Notes under the pieces: model-generated
What the model saw: the letters and a program-made list of their open reading frames with translations, nothing else
Told to the model about the DNA's origin: nothing
The model's database searches: none
NCBI GenBank assembly: GCA_019752045.1
Contig: JAIEMP010000003.1
Span: forward strand, 62,001-126,000
Length of the DNA stretch: 64,000 bases
From: Chitinophagaceae bacterium
GTDB lineage: Bacteria; Bacteroidota; Bacteroidia; Chitinophagales; Chitinophagaceae
Direction: 5' to 3'
Translations under genes and position numbers: made by a program
Part shown: in pieces, positions 17,350 to 25,846 of the stretch
Layout: each line of letters starts with the position of its first letter
Numbering within the stretch: position 1 is the first letter of the stretch

Positions 17350-17823
17350 TTGAACCACTAAGACGCTAAGTCACAAAGTGGCACTAAGTTTATAAGATTA
17401 TCCGTTTAATTCCATCTTTCATTAAAGGCACGTGGAAGTTGAGAAGGAAGCCTAATCTTTTCTGAGATAATTTCAGATAGCTCAGGATTTGCGCTTCCCA
17501 AACAGGATGAAAATTTTCCTGTGCTTTAAACTCTACAATAACTAAATTATCAACTAAAAGATCTAACCGAAGTCCGTCATCTATTTTTAAAGTTTGATAA
17601 ATGATCGGGACTTCTTTTTCTTTTTGAAAGGGTATTTCTCTACGGGTTAATTCGAAATAAAAACATTTTGCATAAACACTTTCTAATAATCCGGGGCCAA
17701 GCTCTTTGTGAATCCTGATAGCTATATCAACAATTTCTTTTGCAATGAATTCTTCCCGATCGCTTAGTGTTTTATACATATGCTTTGTGTTGCTTTGAGT
17801 ACTTTGTGACTTTGTGGTTCAAC
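17350..17823. mobile_element. GxxExxY nuclease cassette with inverted flanks
   Basis: A single gene (17390-17779) is bracketed by related inverted sequences. The left flank contains GAACCACTAAG and AAGTCACAAAGT (17352-17379). The right flank, read in reverse, gives GAACCACAAAGTCACAAAGT (17800-17822). The cassette exactly fills the space between the two metH genes, beginning 10 bp before the C-terminal gene's start and ending 6 bp from the N-terminal gene's stop. This looks like insertion of a small unit at a gene boundary. Confidence 0.6.
17390..17779 (-). CDS. GxxExxY protein (PD-(D/E)XK nuclease superfamily)
   Basis: A 129-residue protein with the family signature GPGLLESVY (about residues 28-36), followed by DGLRLDLLVDNLVIVEFKAQE. 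Here D-x-x-V-x-x-x-x-I-V-E-F-K is the nuclease D...ExK core. The family occurs in many copies in environmental Bacteroidota and is grouped with PD-(D/E)XK nucleases, but its biological role is not established. It lies between the metH halves in the same orientation and with inverted flanks, suggesting mobility. Confidence 0.85.
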   Translation of the reverse strand: MYKTLSDREEFIAKEIVDIAIRIHKELGPGLLESVYAKCFYFELTRREIPFQKEKEVPIIYQTLKIDDGLRLDLLVDNLVIVEFKAQENFHPVWEAQILSYLKLSQKRLGFLLNFHVPLMKDGIKRIIL

Positions 17824-17828
17824 GTTTT

Positions 17829-18842
17829 TCAAACTGTTTCCACTTCCGGCAATTCTCTCGGTTGTAATTTCTTTACATGATCTGCAATATGTTTGATATG
17901 ATCAGGTGTGGTGCCACAACATCCACCAACAATATTCACCCAACCTTCTTTTGCCCATTCTTCCAAATAGTGCCCCGTATCTGAAGGCTCTTCATCATAT
18001 TCACCCATGGCATTTGGTAAGCCTGCGTTGGGATAGGCTGATACATAACAGGAAGCGATCTGAGCAAGCTCTTCAATATGCGGACGCATTTCATGTGCAC
18101 CTAATGCACAGTTTAAACCCACACTAATTGGATTGGCATGCATGACTGAAATATAAAACGCTTCGAGGGTTTGTCCGCTCAAGGTTCTACCACTTGCGTC
18201 AGTAATTGTTCCGCTGATCATGATCGGCAGTTCAGGCTTGTGGGCGTCATGAAAATATTTCTTGATAGCGAAGATGGCTGCTTTGGCATTGAGTGTATCG
18301 AAAATAGTTTCGATTAACAATACATCTACACCACCATCAACCAAACCTTTGATCTGCTCGTAGTATGCATTAACCACTTCATCAAATGTAACGGCACGGT
18401 AACCCGGATTATTTACATCGGGTGAAAGGGATAATGTTTTGTTTAATGGCCCAATTGCACCTGCAACAAATTTTGGATTTTGGTTGTTTGGATTTTGGAC
18501 TTTGTATTCATCAATGGCTGCCCGTGCACATTTGGCTGAAGCAACATTTAATTCATAGGCCAACGACTGCATATCATAATCGGCCTGTGCAATACTGGTG
18601 CTGCTGAAAGTATTTGTTTCAATAATATCTGCACCTGCATCTAAATATTGTTTGTGAATACCGGTTATGATCTGCGGTTGTGTAATGCTCAACAGATCGT
18701 TATTACCTTTTACATCGCAATGCCAATCTTTGAAACGTTCGCCACGGTAATCGGCTTCCTGCAGTTTATGCCGCTGGATCATGGTGCCCATTGCGCCGTC
18801 AATAACAAGGATTCTTTTTTCGAGTTCTTTTCTGATGTCCAT
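17829..18842 (-). CDS. metH: Methionine synthase, N-terminal homocysteine-binding part
   Basis: A 337-residue homocysteine S-methyltransferase-type TIM barrel: [25 protein letters not shown] at the start, [16 protein letters not shown], and zinc ligands in [11 protein letters not shown] and [11 protein letters not shown] near the end. Zinc activates homocysteine for methyl transfer from cobalamin on the companion protein encoded at 14566. Splitting MetH here, after the first domain, is seen in other Bacteroidota. Only the GxxExxY cassette separates the two genes. Confidence 0.92.
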   Translation of the reverse strand: MDIRKELEKRILVIDGAMGTMIQRHKLQEADYRGERFKDWHCDVKGNNDLLSITQPQIITGIHKQYLDAGADIIETNTFSSTSIAQADYDMQSLAYELNVASAKCARAAIDEYKVQNPNNQNPKFVAGAIGPLNKTLSLSPDVNNPGYRAVTFDEVVNAYYEQIKGLVDGGVDVLLIETIFDTLNAKAAIFAIKKYFHDAHKPELPIMISGTITDASGRTLSGQTLEAFYISVMHANPISVGLNCALGAHEMRPHIEELAQIASCYVSAYPNAGLPNAMGEYDEEPSDTGHYLEEWAKEGWVNIVGGCCGTTPDHIKHIADHVKKLQPRELPEVETV

Positions 18843-19182
18843 AGTTAAGTTATTAGCTGCTGGCTGTTAGCTGTAAGCAAAACAGTTGACAGAATGACTA
18901 AATGATGCAGTGTGATTATTATTTATTCTTTCACTGGAAGAATAAATAATAACAGAGCAAGCTCGCAACAAGCGATGATACCTGCAGTGTTGCTCACTAC
19001 AAACAGACGAATTGAACTATAAACGTTTTGGAAAACCTGTTGAGAGTTTTGTTGACGTTTATTAGTTCTGAATGTATTTCTCGACTTCGCTCGAAATACG
19101 AATAAATGGTTCGACTTCGCTCACCATCTATTCCGGCCGAACAATAAACAAATCCGCCTGAATGATGTGCAAATGTAAATGA
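18843..19182. other. Intergenic region upstream of metH with several hairpins
   Basis: No gene is seen. It contains an exact 15-bp inverted repeat (18916-18930 with 18938-18952, TTATTATTTATTCTT on the left) and, at 19074-19127, two repeats with the TCGACTTCGCTC core. As this is the metH leader, a cobalamin or SAM riboswitch was looked for. No B12-box was recognised, so regulation is undecided. Confidence 0.5.
19074..19127. repeat. Two hairpins sharing a TCGACTTCGCTC core
   Basis: Unit 1 has arms GTATTTC (19074-19080) and GAAATAC (19093-19099). Unit 2 has arms ATGGT (19106-19110) and ACCAT (19123-19127). Both enclose TCGACTTCGCTC. Arm sequences differ between units but stay complementary within each. 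A relative with core TTCGACATGCTCA lies near 8618. Confidence 0.65.
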
Positions 19183-19183
19183 A

Positions 19184-19211
19184 AAAGCCGCACCAACAAG
19201 CGGTGCGGCTT
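19184..19211 (-). terminator. Terminator of the lipoprotein gene at 19249
   Basis: AAGCCGCACC (19185-19194) and GGTGCGGCTT (19202-19211) pair. Read on the minus strand the stem is followed by TTTTTC. It is about 40 bp after the stop codon. Confidence 0.8.
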
Positions 19212-19248
19212 CCTATAGCAAGGAAAGGAGTTGGATTTTTATACGGGA

Positions 19249-19641
19249 CTAATTTTTTGTAAAATGAAGCTGATCGTCCTGTGCAGGATTATCATCTTTC
19301 AGTTTTAAGCTGGTGCTTGTTTTTTCGGTAATCATCCAGTCATCATTCAGCTCGCTGAGCAAAGGGTCTGTAAAGTTGATGATGAGTTTGGTACTGGTTT
19401 GGCTCCAGGTACCGGTAATAGCTGCTCCCGAACTGGTATGCGCCATAAAAGTTCCATTACTGAGAAACATAAAATTATAACTGGCAAAGTCGCTTGTTTC
19501 ATCTTTTTCATCCCAATAATAACTCACCCGCCATGTACCTGCGGTAAGGTCAACATTCGTTGTATTATTGTCATTTTGCTTCTGACAGGCAGTTAGCAGG
19601 CTGCTGCAAAGGATCAGGGTATAGAGGATTGCTTTCATCAT
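19249..19641 (-). CDS. Lipocalin-like lipoprotein of unknown function
   Basis: A 130-residue lipoprotein: MMKAILYTLILCSSLLTACQK gives lipobox L-T-A-C. The mature part follows the pattern of short lipocalin-like proteins of Bacteroidota: LTAGTWRVSYYWD near the start, FMFLSNGTFMA, ITGTWSQTSTKLIINF, and a final SLKLKDD...LHFTKN. Such proteins probably form a small barrel on the outer membrane inner face; the ligand is unknown. Confidence 0.65.
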   Translation of the reverse strand: MMKAILYTLILCSSLLTACQKQNDNNTTNVDLTAGTWRVSYYWDEKDETSDFASYNFMFLSNGTFMAHTSSGAAITGTWSQTSTKLIINFTDPLLSELNDDWMITEKTSTSLKLKDDNPAQDDQLHFTKN

Positions 19642-19737
19642 TTTAATTTTATATTATACGATAAAAGTGATGCAATTGTTTTGCAACTGCAAGATTTGTT
19701 CACTGATCAGGTTGTTTACTTTGTTGAACAGGCATAA

Positions 19738-20499
19738 TCAACCGCCGGCCAGCCATTTTTTAAAGTCGGCCGATCGTTCAGTGCTCACAATTGTTTCAAT
19801 TTTGGTAGCAGGCTTCAGTTTAATCATCACCCTTCCTTTGGTCCATGTACTCATTTCTTCAATGGATTGAATGGAGATGATAAACTGCCGGTTAATACGG
19901 TAGAATTCGGCCGGGTTGAGCATCTGCTCCAGCTGATCGAGGTTAAAATCAATCACATAACGTTTAGCATCTTTGGTTACCAGAAAATTGGCACGTGCTT
20001 CTGTATAAAAATAGGCAGCCTCTTTTGTTTCAACCGTTTTGATATGTTCGCCATAACGGATAACGAACCGCTGACGGTATTTATCTGCCGGTGTTTGTGC
20101 AACTGCCTGCAGCAACTGATCAATATTCATGGGCTGTGCTGCTTTTAACTTTGTAAACTTTTTCAACGCCTGTTGCAACTCATCTTTTTTTATTGGCTTC
20201 AACAGGTAATCAATGCTGTTGAGTTTAAATGCCTGCAGCGCATATTCATCATAAGCTGTTGTAAAGATGATCGGGCAGTTGATTTCTATTTGTTTAAACA
20301 GTTCGAAACTGATACCATCGGCCAGGTGAATATCTACCAGCATCAGTTGCGGATGTGGATGTGTTGCCAGCCAGCTTTTGGCTGCACTGATACTATCCAG
20401 CACAGCAAGCACCTCCACTTCCTGTGTGGTTTCGTGCAAAAGTTTTTGCAGTCGTTTTGCTGCCGGTTCTTCATCTTCAAGAATAAGTAAATGAATCAT
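19738..20499 (-). CDS. LytTR-family response regulator
   Basis: A 253-residue regulator has a receiver domain at 1-118, with acidic pocket LEDEEP at 7-12, phospho-acceptor Asp56 in MLVDIHL, and the lysine in LLKPIKKDEL. A LytTR DNA-binding domain at about 145-250 carries FVIRYGEHIKTVETKEAAYFY and FYRINRQFIISIQSIEEM. It overlaps the upstream kinase gene by 4 bp, so the pair is translationally coupled. Targets are unknown; the neighbouring YceI/cytochrome cluster is the obvious candidate. Confidence 0.92.
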   Translation of the reverse strand: MIHLLILEDEEPAAKRLQKLLHETTQEVEVLAVLDSISAAKSWLATHPHPQLMLVDIHLADGISFELFKQIEINCPIIFTTAYDEYALQAFKLNSIDYLLKPIKKDELQQALKKFTKLKAAQPMNIDQLLQAVAQTPADKYRQRFVIRYGEHIKTVETKEAAYFYTEARANFLVTKDAKRYVIDFNLDQLEQMLNPAEFYRINRQFIISIQSIEEMSTWTKGRVMIKLKPATKIETIVSTERSADFKKWLAGG

Positions 20500-23360
20500 G
20501 GTCGTTTAATTAAGGGAAGTTGTACAATAAAATGTGTGGTTGTTTTTTCAATCTTTACTTCTTTACCTGCTATAAGCTGAAACCTGTTTTTAATATTTTG
20601 CAAACCCATGCCTTCGCTTTTTTCTCTGGTTGATTTTTCGTTCAGGTTATTGCTAACAGATAAAATTTCATCTTTTATATACATTGCCAGCACCAATGGA
20701 TGATCTTTTGATACAATATTGTGTTTAATGGCATTTTCTGCCAGCAACTGCAGTGTAAGTGGCGGAATGCTGTAGAGTACTTTCTCTTTTTCTGTGATGC
20801 TGTTTTCAAACATCAAAGCCTTACCGAACCGTTTCTTTTGAATAAAAAAGTAATCTTCAATAATTTTTAATTCATCTGCCAGCAATATCAAATCTTTTTC
20901 ACGCATGTTCACAATGCTGCGGTAAAAATCGCTGAGATGCTCTACATAAGGTACCGCCTTCTGCGGATCTTCTTCAATTACATTAAGCAGGGTATTGAAA
21001 CTGTTAAACAGAAAATGAGGGTTTACCTGGTTCTTTAAAGTTTCATACTGCGATTGCAGTTTTTCAGTTTGCAGCTGTTGCCATTTTTGCGCAGCTTTTT
21101 CCCGCTCTTTAATTACATAAACTAAAAAACCAGTAACCAGCAGAATGATGCCGGTTACAAACCACCATTCTTTCCAAAATGGTTTGCGTATGGTAAATGT
21201 GTAACCTGCTTCTGTACTGTTATCAAAAAAACCTGTAGCCGACGACCGCACACGGAAAGTATAGGTGCCCGGTTGCAGTTTTGGAAAATTGACTTCGTTA
21301 TTTTTACTGGTTTGCCATTCATTATTATAACCATCCAGTTTATATTGGTATTGAACAAGCGCAGGGTTTGAAAAAAATACACCTGCAAATGAAAATGAAA
21401 AATTATTTTCATCATGGGCAAACTCTTTTTGTTCCGATGTACTGATCTCTTTAAGAAATAATGATACTGCCGTGATGGATGTTTGTGGCAGATTAATTTG
21501 CTGGTAAGGAGGTTTAGCATATAAAAAAATACCATTGCCTGTATGAAACAAAACTCCTGATGCTGTATGGCTTGTGCTGTTAAGATCAGTATTAAAGCTG
21601 CCCAGCCTGTATTCATTGCCGGGCAGAATAACAGTTTGTGTAATGGCATCAATCAAAAAATAACCACTCCTGCTGATGCAGAACACATTGCCCATATTAT
21701 CAGTATCAAGTGAAGAAATATCCAGATCGGGCAATCCTTTTTCCAATCCAAAGTTGGTAAATGTTTTTTCATTAAAGCGGTACAATCCTTTTTGCAATGC
21801 TGCACACCAGATGTTGCCCTGCTTATCTTCCGTTACAGAATAAATTACTTTTGCTGTTAATCCCTGCTTTTCGCCATAATGTGTAAAGCGGTTGTTGTTC
21901 ATCATCACCAAACCTTTTCCATCAGTTGCAAACCACACCCGTTGTTTACTGTCTTCATAAATATGATAGATGTAATTGATACCAATGCCGGAGAGCTCGG
22001 TAAGGTTCTGAAAAAAATACTCATCATTTGTAACAGTAGTGTGATAAATTCCCTGCAGCGACGAGATCCAGATATTACTGTTGCGTCCAGTAACTGAAAG
22101 TATACTCATACTCTCATTACCGGGCAACCCATTCATTCGTTTTACAAGATTGGTTTTTGTATTGAGCAGGTAAATGCCTTTACCCATGGTACCAATCCAT
22201 AAATTATTTTCATCATCGCCATACAAACTGGTGATGTCTGATTTATCATCTACACCTGGTAAGGGAATAATTGTTTTTTGTTTTTTTGCTGCATGATACT
22301 TAACAATGGCGCCTTTAATACTATACCAGATATTTTGTTCTTCATCCTGCCAAACATCATGTATCTCCGGTATTTCACCGGGCAATGGCTGTGCAATTAA
22401 TTGCAGTTTTTCACCGGCATTCTTAAGTAATCCTGTTTTGCTGATTAACCAGATATTCGCTTCGGCATCAGCCATCAGTTGTGTGGGGTTGCCGGGATTT
22501 TGTGTGCCGATGAGTTGAGACTCTCTGCTGAGCTGCACAACACTGTTGTCTGTTGTAACCCATACCTGTTGATGAAGTATTAGTAAATCATTTACCTGTT
22601 TATCTTTTAACTGAGGAACTGTTACCAATTGAACCCTTCTTGTGTGTAATGAAAATTTACAGATTTCGCCTTGCTGAAACCCAAGCCAGATGGTGCTGCT
22701 GTCGTTTGGGTCGGTACTGATGCAACGGACAATATTATCAGGTAAGCCATTGGCGGTTGAGAAATTCTGTACACTTTTTTTTGATTGGATAAACGAACAG
22801 AGACTTAACCCTTTATCGGTTGAAGCTGCAATGATATTGCCGGGAAGCAGCTCCAGATCATATACATAATTATCACCCAGGCCATCATCTGTATTGATGT
22901 TGTAGATCTTATTATCATCCTGCAGATAAATGCCTTCGCCTTTTGTTGCAAACCAAAGCCGGCCTTTTGTATCGGTGATCATTTTACTGATGGCACTTGC
23001 TGGTGTTCCTTCCTGTGGTTTAAAAAGAAGGCTTTGTTTGTTGTGAAGTTTTAAGATGCTGCCATTTTGTAAACCAATCCAGAGTACCTGATTTGCATCT
23101 TCGTGCAGCGCTGTAATATTTGCTGTTTTGATTTCTTTTAATGGTATAGCTGTAACAGTAACGCCGTTGTACAGATACAGGCCTGCGGCTGTGCCAATAT
23201 ACATGCAATGGTTTTTTGAAAAAACCATGCACTGCATTTTACCGGTTACCGCCTGTTCACTTAACATTTGTTGCCAGAAAGTAAATGGTGCATCAGCAGC
23301 CACCTGTGCGTTGCTTTGCAAAAAACAGCTGAGAACAAGTATAACGAGGGAGTTCCTCAT
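20496..23360 (-). CDS. Two-component regulator propeller sensor histidine kinase (Reg_prop / Y_Y_Y / His_kinase)
   Basis: A 954-residue sensor. A signal peptide is followed by about 600 residues of periplasmic beta-propeller with Reg_prop repeats (IWIGLQNGSI, LWFATKGEGIY, LWIGTMGKGIYLLN, VWFATDGKGLVMMN). Then come a Y_Y_Y domain (YQYKLDGYNNEW, ~690), one membrane helix (WWFVTGIILLVTGFLVYVI, ~735) and a LytS-like kinase with NPHFLFNSFNTLL (phospho-His near 780) and an ATPase region. It should sense a periplasmic ligand, often a glycan breakdown product in this family, and phosphorylate the LytTR protein. It follows the YceI gene by 9 bp. Confidence 0.92.
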   Translation of the reverse strand: MRNSLVILVLSCFLQSNAQVAADAPFTFWQQMLSEQAVTGKMQCMVFSKNHCMYIGTAAGLYLYNGVTVTAIPLKEIKTANITALHEDANQVLWIGLQNGSILKLHNKQSLLFKPQEGTPASAISKMITDTKGRLWFATKGEGIYLQDDNKIYNINTDDGLGDNYVYDLELLPGNIIAASTDKGLSLCSFIQSKKSVQNFSTANGLPDNIVRCISTDPNDSSTIWLGFQQGEICKFSLHTRRVQLVTVPQLKDKQVNDLLILHQQVWVTTDNSVVQLSRESQLIGTQNPGNPTQLMADAEANIWLISKTGLLKNAGEKLQLIAQPLPGEIPEIHDVWQDEEQNIWYSIKGAIVKYHAAKKQKTIIPLPGVDDKSDITSLYGDDENNLWIGTMGKGIYLLNTKTNLVKRMNGLPGNESMSILSVTGRNSNIWISSLQGIYHTTVTNDEYFFQNLTELSGIGINYIYHIYEDSKQRVWFATDGKGLVMMNNNRFTHYGEKQGLTAKVIYSVTEDKQGNIWCAALQKGLYRFNEKTFTNFGLEKGLPDLDISSLDTDNMGNVFCISRSGYFLIDAITQTVILPGNEYRLGSFNTDLNSTSHTASGVLFHTGNGIFLYAKPPYQQINLPQTSITAVSLFLKEISTSEQKEFAHDENNFSFSFAGVFFSNPALVQYQYKLDGYNNEWQTSKNNEVNFPKLQPGTYTFRVRSSATGFFDNSTEAGYTFTIRKPFWKEWWFVTGIILLVTGFLVYVIKEREKAAQKWQQLQTEKLQSQYETLKNQVNPHFLFNSFNTLLNVIEEDPQKAVPYVEHLSDFYRSIVNMREKDLILLADELKIIEDYFFIQKKRFGKALMFENSITEKEKVLYSIPPLTLQLLAENAIKHNIVSKDHPLVLAMYIKDEILSVSNNLNEKSTREKSEGMGLQNIKNRFQLIAGKEVKIEKTTTHFIVQLPLIKRP

Positions 23361-23369
23361 TTTACAGGA

Positions 23370-23915
23370 TTATTTTGCATACAGTTCTGCATTGATGCTG
23401 ACGTTGATTTCGTTGGCAAGTTTTTCTTTTACAACTCTGGGGATAGGAATAGCGTGGTCTGAAAGTAGTACACTGAACTGACTGATAATGCGGATTCCTT
23501 TTTCTGTTACTTCAAGGTCACTTTTAATAATCCGCTCCTGCTCCACACCATGTATAATCAGTTTGCCTTTTGCACGGATGCTGTATTTGCCTTTTTTACT
23601 GTAATCAATGGTTTCAATAATTTTTCCGTTAAAAACAGCTTCAGGAAATTTTTCACTCTCCATATAGTTTTCATTGAAGTGTTCTTTCTGCAAAGGGCTG
23701 TTAAATCCTTCAAAAGACCGGATGCGTATGCGGAAGGCAAAATTATTTTTTGATAAATCAAGTGCTCCTTTTAATTCTTTGCTGCTGGCATTAATTAATT
23801 CAAAAGGCGCTTCTGAGCGAAAGATGACCAATCCATTATTGCTGCTGTATATCAACGGCTGCACAAATGCTGAGCAGACAATCCATAAAATCATCAACCA
23901 TCTTACATAGTACAT
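23370..23915 (-). CDS. YceI-like family protein
   Basis: About 181 residues with an N-terminal hydrophobic segment (MILWIVCSAFVQPLIY). The body follows the YceI lipocalin pattern: GLVIFRSEAPFELINASSKELKGALDL, FNSPLQKEHFNENYMESEKFPEAVFNGKI and KGKLIIHGVEQERI. YceI proteins bind isoprenoid-type lipids in the periplasm in characterised cases. It is the distal of two YceI genes in the cluster and lies 9 bp before the kinase gene. The exact start is uncertain (23942, 23915 or 23894). Confidence 0.7.
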   Translation of the reverse strand: MYYVRWLMILWIVCSAFVQPLIYSSNNGLVIFRSEAPFELINASSKELKGALDLSKNNFAFRIRIRSFEGFNSPLQKEHFNENYMESEKFPEAVFNGKIIETIDYSKKGKYSIRAKGKLIIHGVEQERIIKSDLEVTEKGIRIISQFSVLLSDHAIPIPRVVKEKLANEINVSINAELYAK

Positions 23916-23959
23916 GTTTAAAATTAACGTGTAAAAGAACACCGAAGATAAAAAGCGAT

Positions 23960-24865
23960 TTACTTTTTTCTGTTTTTCTTCAGCGTAAAAACTCTTGATA
24001 TATTAAAGCCAAACAATATATCGCCGTTACTCCATTTACCTGCCGTTTCACTGATAAAGGTTCTTTCCGTCATGCCTCTTGAGTTGGTAAAATGCAGTTG
24101 AAATACATGACCGCCTGTTTCAATATCAACTCCTATTGAAAATGAATTGGCAGTGTTGGGCATTTTATAGCCGGGCACCTGATAATAATATTCTGCATTG
24201 ATGGAAACACGGGGAGAAATTTTCTGACGGCCGCCAATACCGATGGCAATTACATCATTCGGGTCGCCGGCCAGTTTTACAAGATTGTAATGCACCAATG
24301 TGGGCATTAATTGAATGGATGTGTTTTCAGAAAACTTGCGTGCAACAATTACCTGATGTGCATAATACATGCGGGATGAAAAATAATTGGGCCTGCTTGT
24401 ATCTGTCAACTTCATAGTTTGCACCATGGCCGATGACATAACAGCAAGGCTCACCGGCATGGTTCTTTTGCCACTGCTCTGCCGCAGGAGCTTGTACTTA
24501 AAAAATACATCGTATTGTTTTTGAAAGGTACTTCTGCCAACACCCACCATTAAACGGGGTGTTAAACCAAAATCAAAACTCATTCGCATGCTGGCATTGT
24601 CTAACCCAAACAAATCATACAAACCTCCGTTAACTGTACCAAAGCGGTGTGCAATCCTGAAATCCATTATTCCTTTTTGAGTCACCTCAACTGAATGGCC
24701 GTTGATAATTCTGGTAGATTTAAAGGTAGCTTCCGTATACCGGATCTTATCTTTCTCTTCTTTTTTCTGCTCTTCTTCCAGCATTTGATTTAAATCAATA
24801 TCCTGTGCCTGCAGATACAAACAGGTACAGGAAGCAAAAAAGGCAAAACATATTTTTTTTAGCAT
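23960..24865 (-). CDS. DUF5777 family beta-barrel protein
   Basis: A 301-residue protein has a signal peptide (MLKKICFAFFASCTCLYLQAQ), a short charged linker (LEEEQKKEEKDKIRY), and then beta-strand pairs typical of a small outer-membrane barrel (MDFRIAHRFG, SMRMSFDFGLTPRLMVGVG, NTSIQLMPTLVHYN). It matches DUF5777, usually found beside YceI and cytochrome c genes in Bacteroidota. The last strand ends in an aromatic-rich segment before KKNRKK. Function unknown; an outer-membrane component of the neighbouring redox cluster is plausible. Confidence 0.8.
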   Translation of the reverse strand: MLKKICFAFFASCTCLYLQAQDIDLNQMLEEEQKKEEKDKIRYTEATFKSTRIINGHSVEVTQKGIMDFRIAHRFGTVNGGLYDLFGLDNASMRMSFDFGLTPRLMVGVGRSTFQKQYDVFFKYKLLRQSSGKRTMPVSLAVMSSAMVQTMKLTDTSRPNYFSSRMYYAHQVIVARKFSENTSIQLMPTLVHYNLVKLAGDPNDVIAIGIGGRQKISPRVSINAEYYYQVPGYKMPNTANSFSIGVDIETGGHVFQLHFTNSRGMTERTFISETAGKWSNGDILFGFNISRVFTLKKNRKK

Positions 24866-24882
24866 AACAGTTTAATTTGTTA

Positions 24883-25455
24883 TCAGGATTTAGGCTGATA
24901 GGGGTCATAATTACAGTTGACGCTTACTTCAATTACCTCTGCAATTTTAGAGGACTGAAAAGAAGGTACAGAAATTTTGTAATCGGCCAGTTTAATTTTA
25001 AATGTGGAGGCCGAACTTATCTTTCCTCCTTTCACTGTCAGGTTTCCGGGCGTCTTGATTTTGTTGGTAACACCATGCAGTGTTAAATTACCTTCTACCA
25101 AAACAGGATAAACACCGTCTTTTTTAAAATCTATCTTGGCAATATCAGTAATGGTTCCTTTAAATTCAGATTTAGGAAATGCATCAGAATCCAAATAACT
25201 CTTCTGGTTAAAATGTTCCTGCATGGCCATTCTTTTAAACTGAAATCCTTTGATGAGTACTATAAACTGTAATGCTCCTGTTTTTGTATTGAGTACACTG
25301 GATACTTCATTGTTCGCTGCTTTAATATCTTCCAGCGGAGTGGTTGAAAAAAAAGTAATCTGCCCGTTCCTTGTTAAGTGAACATCCTGTGCAACTGCAA
25401 CAGTTATCAGCAGGAGAGAGGCAAAAAAACTCAAGGCTATTTTTTTCATATTCAT
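24883..25455 (-). CDS. YceI family protein
   Basis: A 190-residue periplasmic protein has a signal peptide (MNMKKIALSFFASLLLITVAVAQ) and a full YceI domain: VHLTRNGQITFFSTTPLEDIKAANNEVSSVLN, MQEHFNQKSYLDSDAFPKSEFKGTITDI and GNLTLHGVTNKIKTPGNL. Characterised YceI members are lipocalin-like and bind long polyprenyl chains. It is paralogous to the gene at 23370, with the DUF5777 barrel gene between them. Confidence 0.87.
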   Translation of the reverse strand: MNMKKIALSFFASLLLITVAVAQDVHLTRNGQITFFSTTPLEDIKAANNEVSSVLNTKTGALQFIVLIKGFQFKRMAMQEHFNQKSYLDSDAFPKSEFKGTITDIAKIDFKKDGVYPVLVEGNLTLHGVTNKIKTPGNLTVKGGKISSASTFKIKLADYKISVPSFQSSKIAEVIEVSVNCNYDPYQPKS

Positions 25456-25467
25456 TTGTTTACAATG

Positions 25468-25836
25468 TTAATTATTGGGAGTGCCGTTACTGATCCATGC
25501 TCTGATTTCTTCAATACGGCAGTTGGGTAATTTGGCTGCACCTCTGGGCATTTGTGTAAAGCCCGGTGTATGAGCAACTACATTCAGCAATGTGCCGCTT
25601 ACCGCCTGCGCTTTCACTTCATCATATGTACCAAGTCTGATACCTGCACCTGCAGATGCATCGCCACCATGGCAACTGAGACAATTGGCGGTAAGTATGT
25701 TTACAATTTGTACACTGTATTTTACATTCATTGTATCGCATTTCTCAATACCATACAGCAGTTCTTCTTTATCGTAGTAACAGGAACTGAGAAAAAGTAC
25801 AAAACTGCTTATTGCTAAAAAAGTTTTCATGTTCAT
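25468..25836 (-). CDS. Single-haem c-type cytochrome lipoprotein
   Basis: About 122 residues. The N-terminus MNMKTFLAISSFVLFLSSC has a lipobox-like S-S-C. One haem-c site, NCLSCHGG, is followed by AGIRLGTYDEVKAQAVSGTLLNVVAHTPGFTQMPRGAAKLPNC. The tail is very similar to the second half of the protein at 25847, so the two arose by duplication. The start is set at 25836 because the frame further upstream overlaps the preceding gene. Confidence 0.8.
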   Translation of the reverse strand: MNMKTFLAISSFVLFLSSCYYDKEELLYGIEKCDTMNVKYSVQIVNILTANCLSCHGGDASAGAGIRLGTYDEVKAQAVSGTLLNVVAHTPGFTQMPRGAAKLPNCRIEEIRAWISNGTPNN

Positions 25837-25846
25837 CATACGTATA

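Noticed and set aside
18843-19182. Cobalamin or SAM riboswitch before metH
   Set aside because: No B12-box or SAM core sequence was recognised; only dispersed hairpins are visible.
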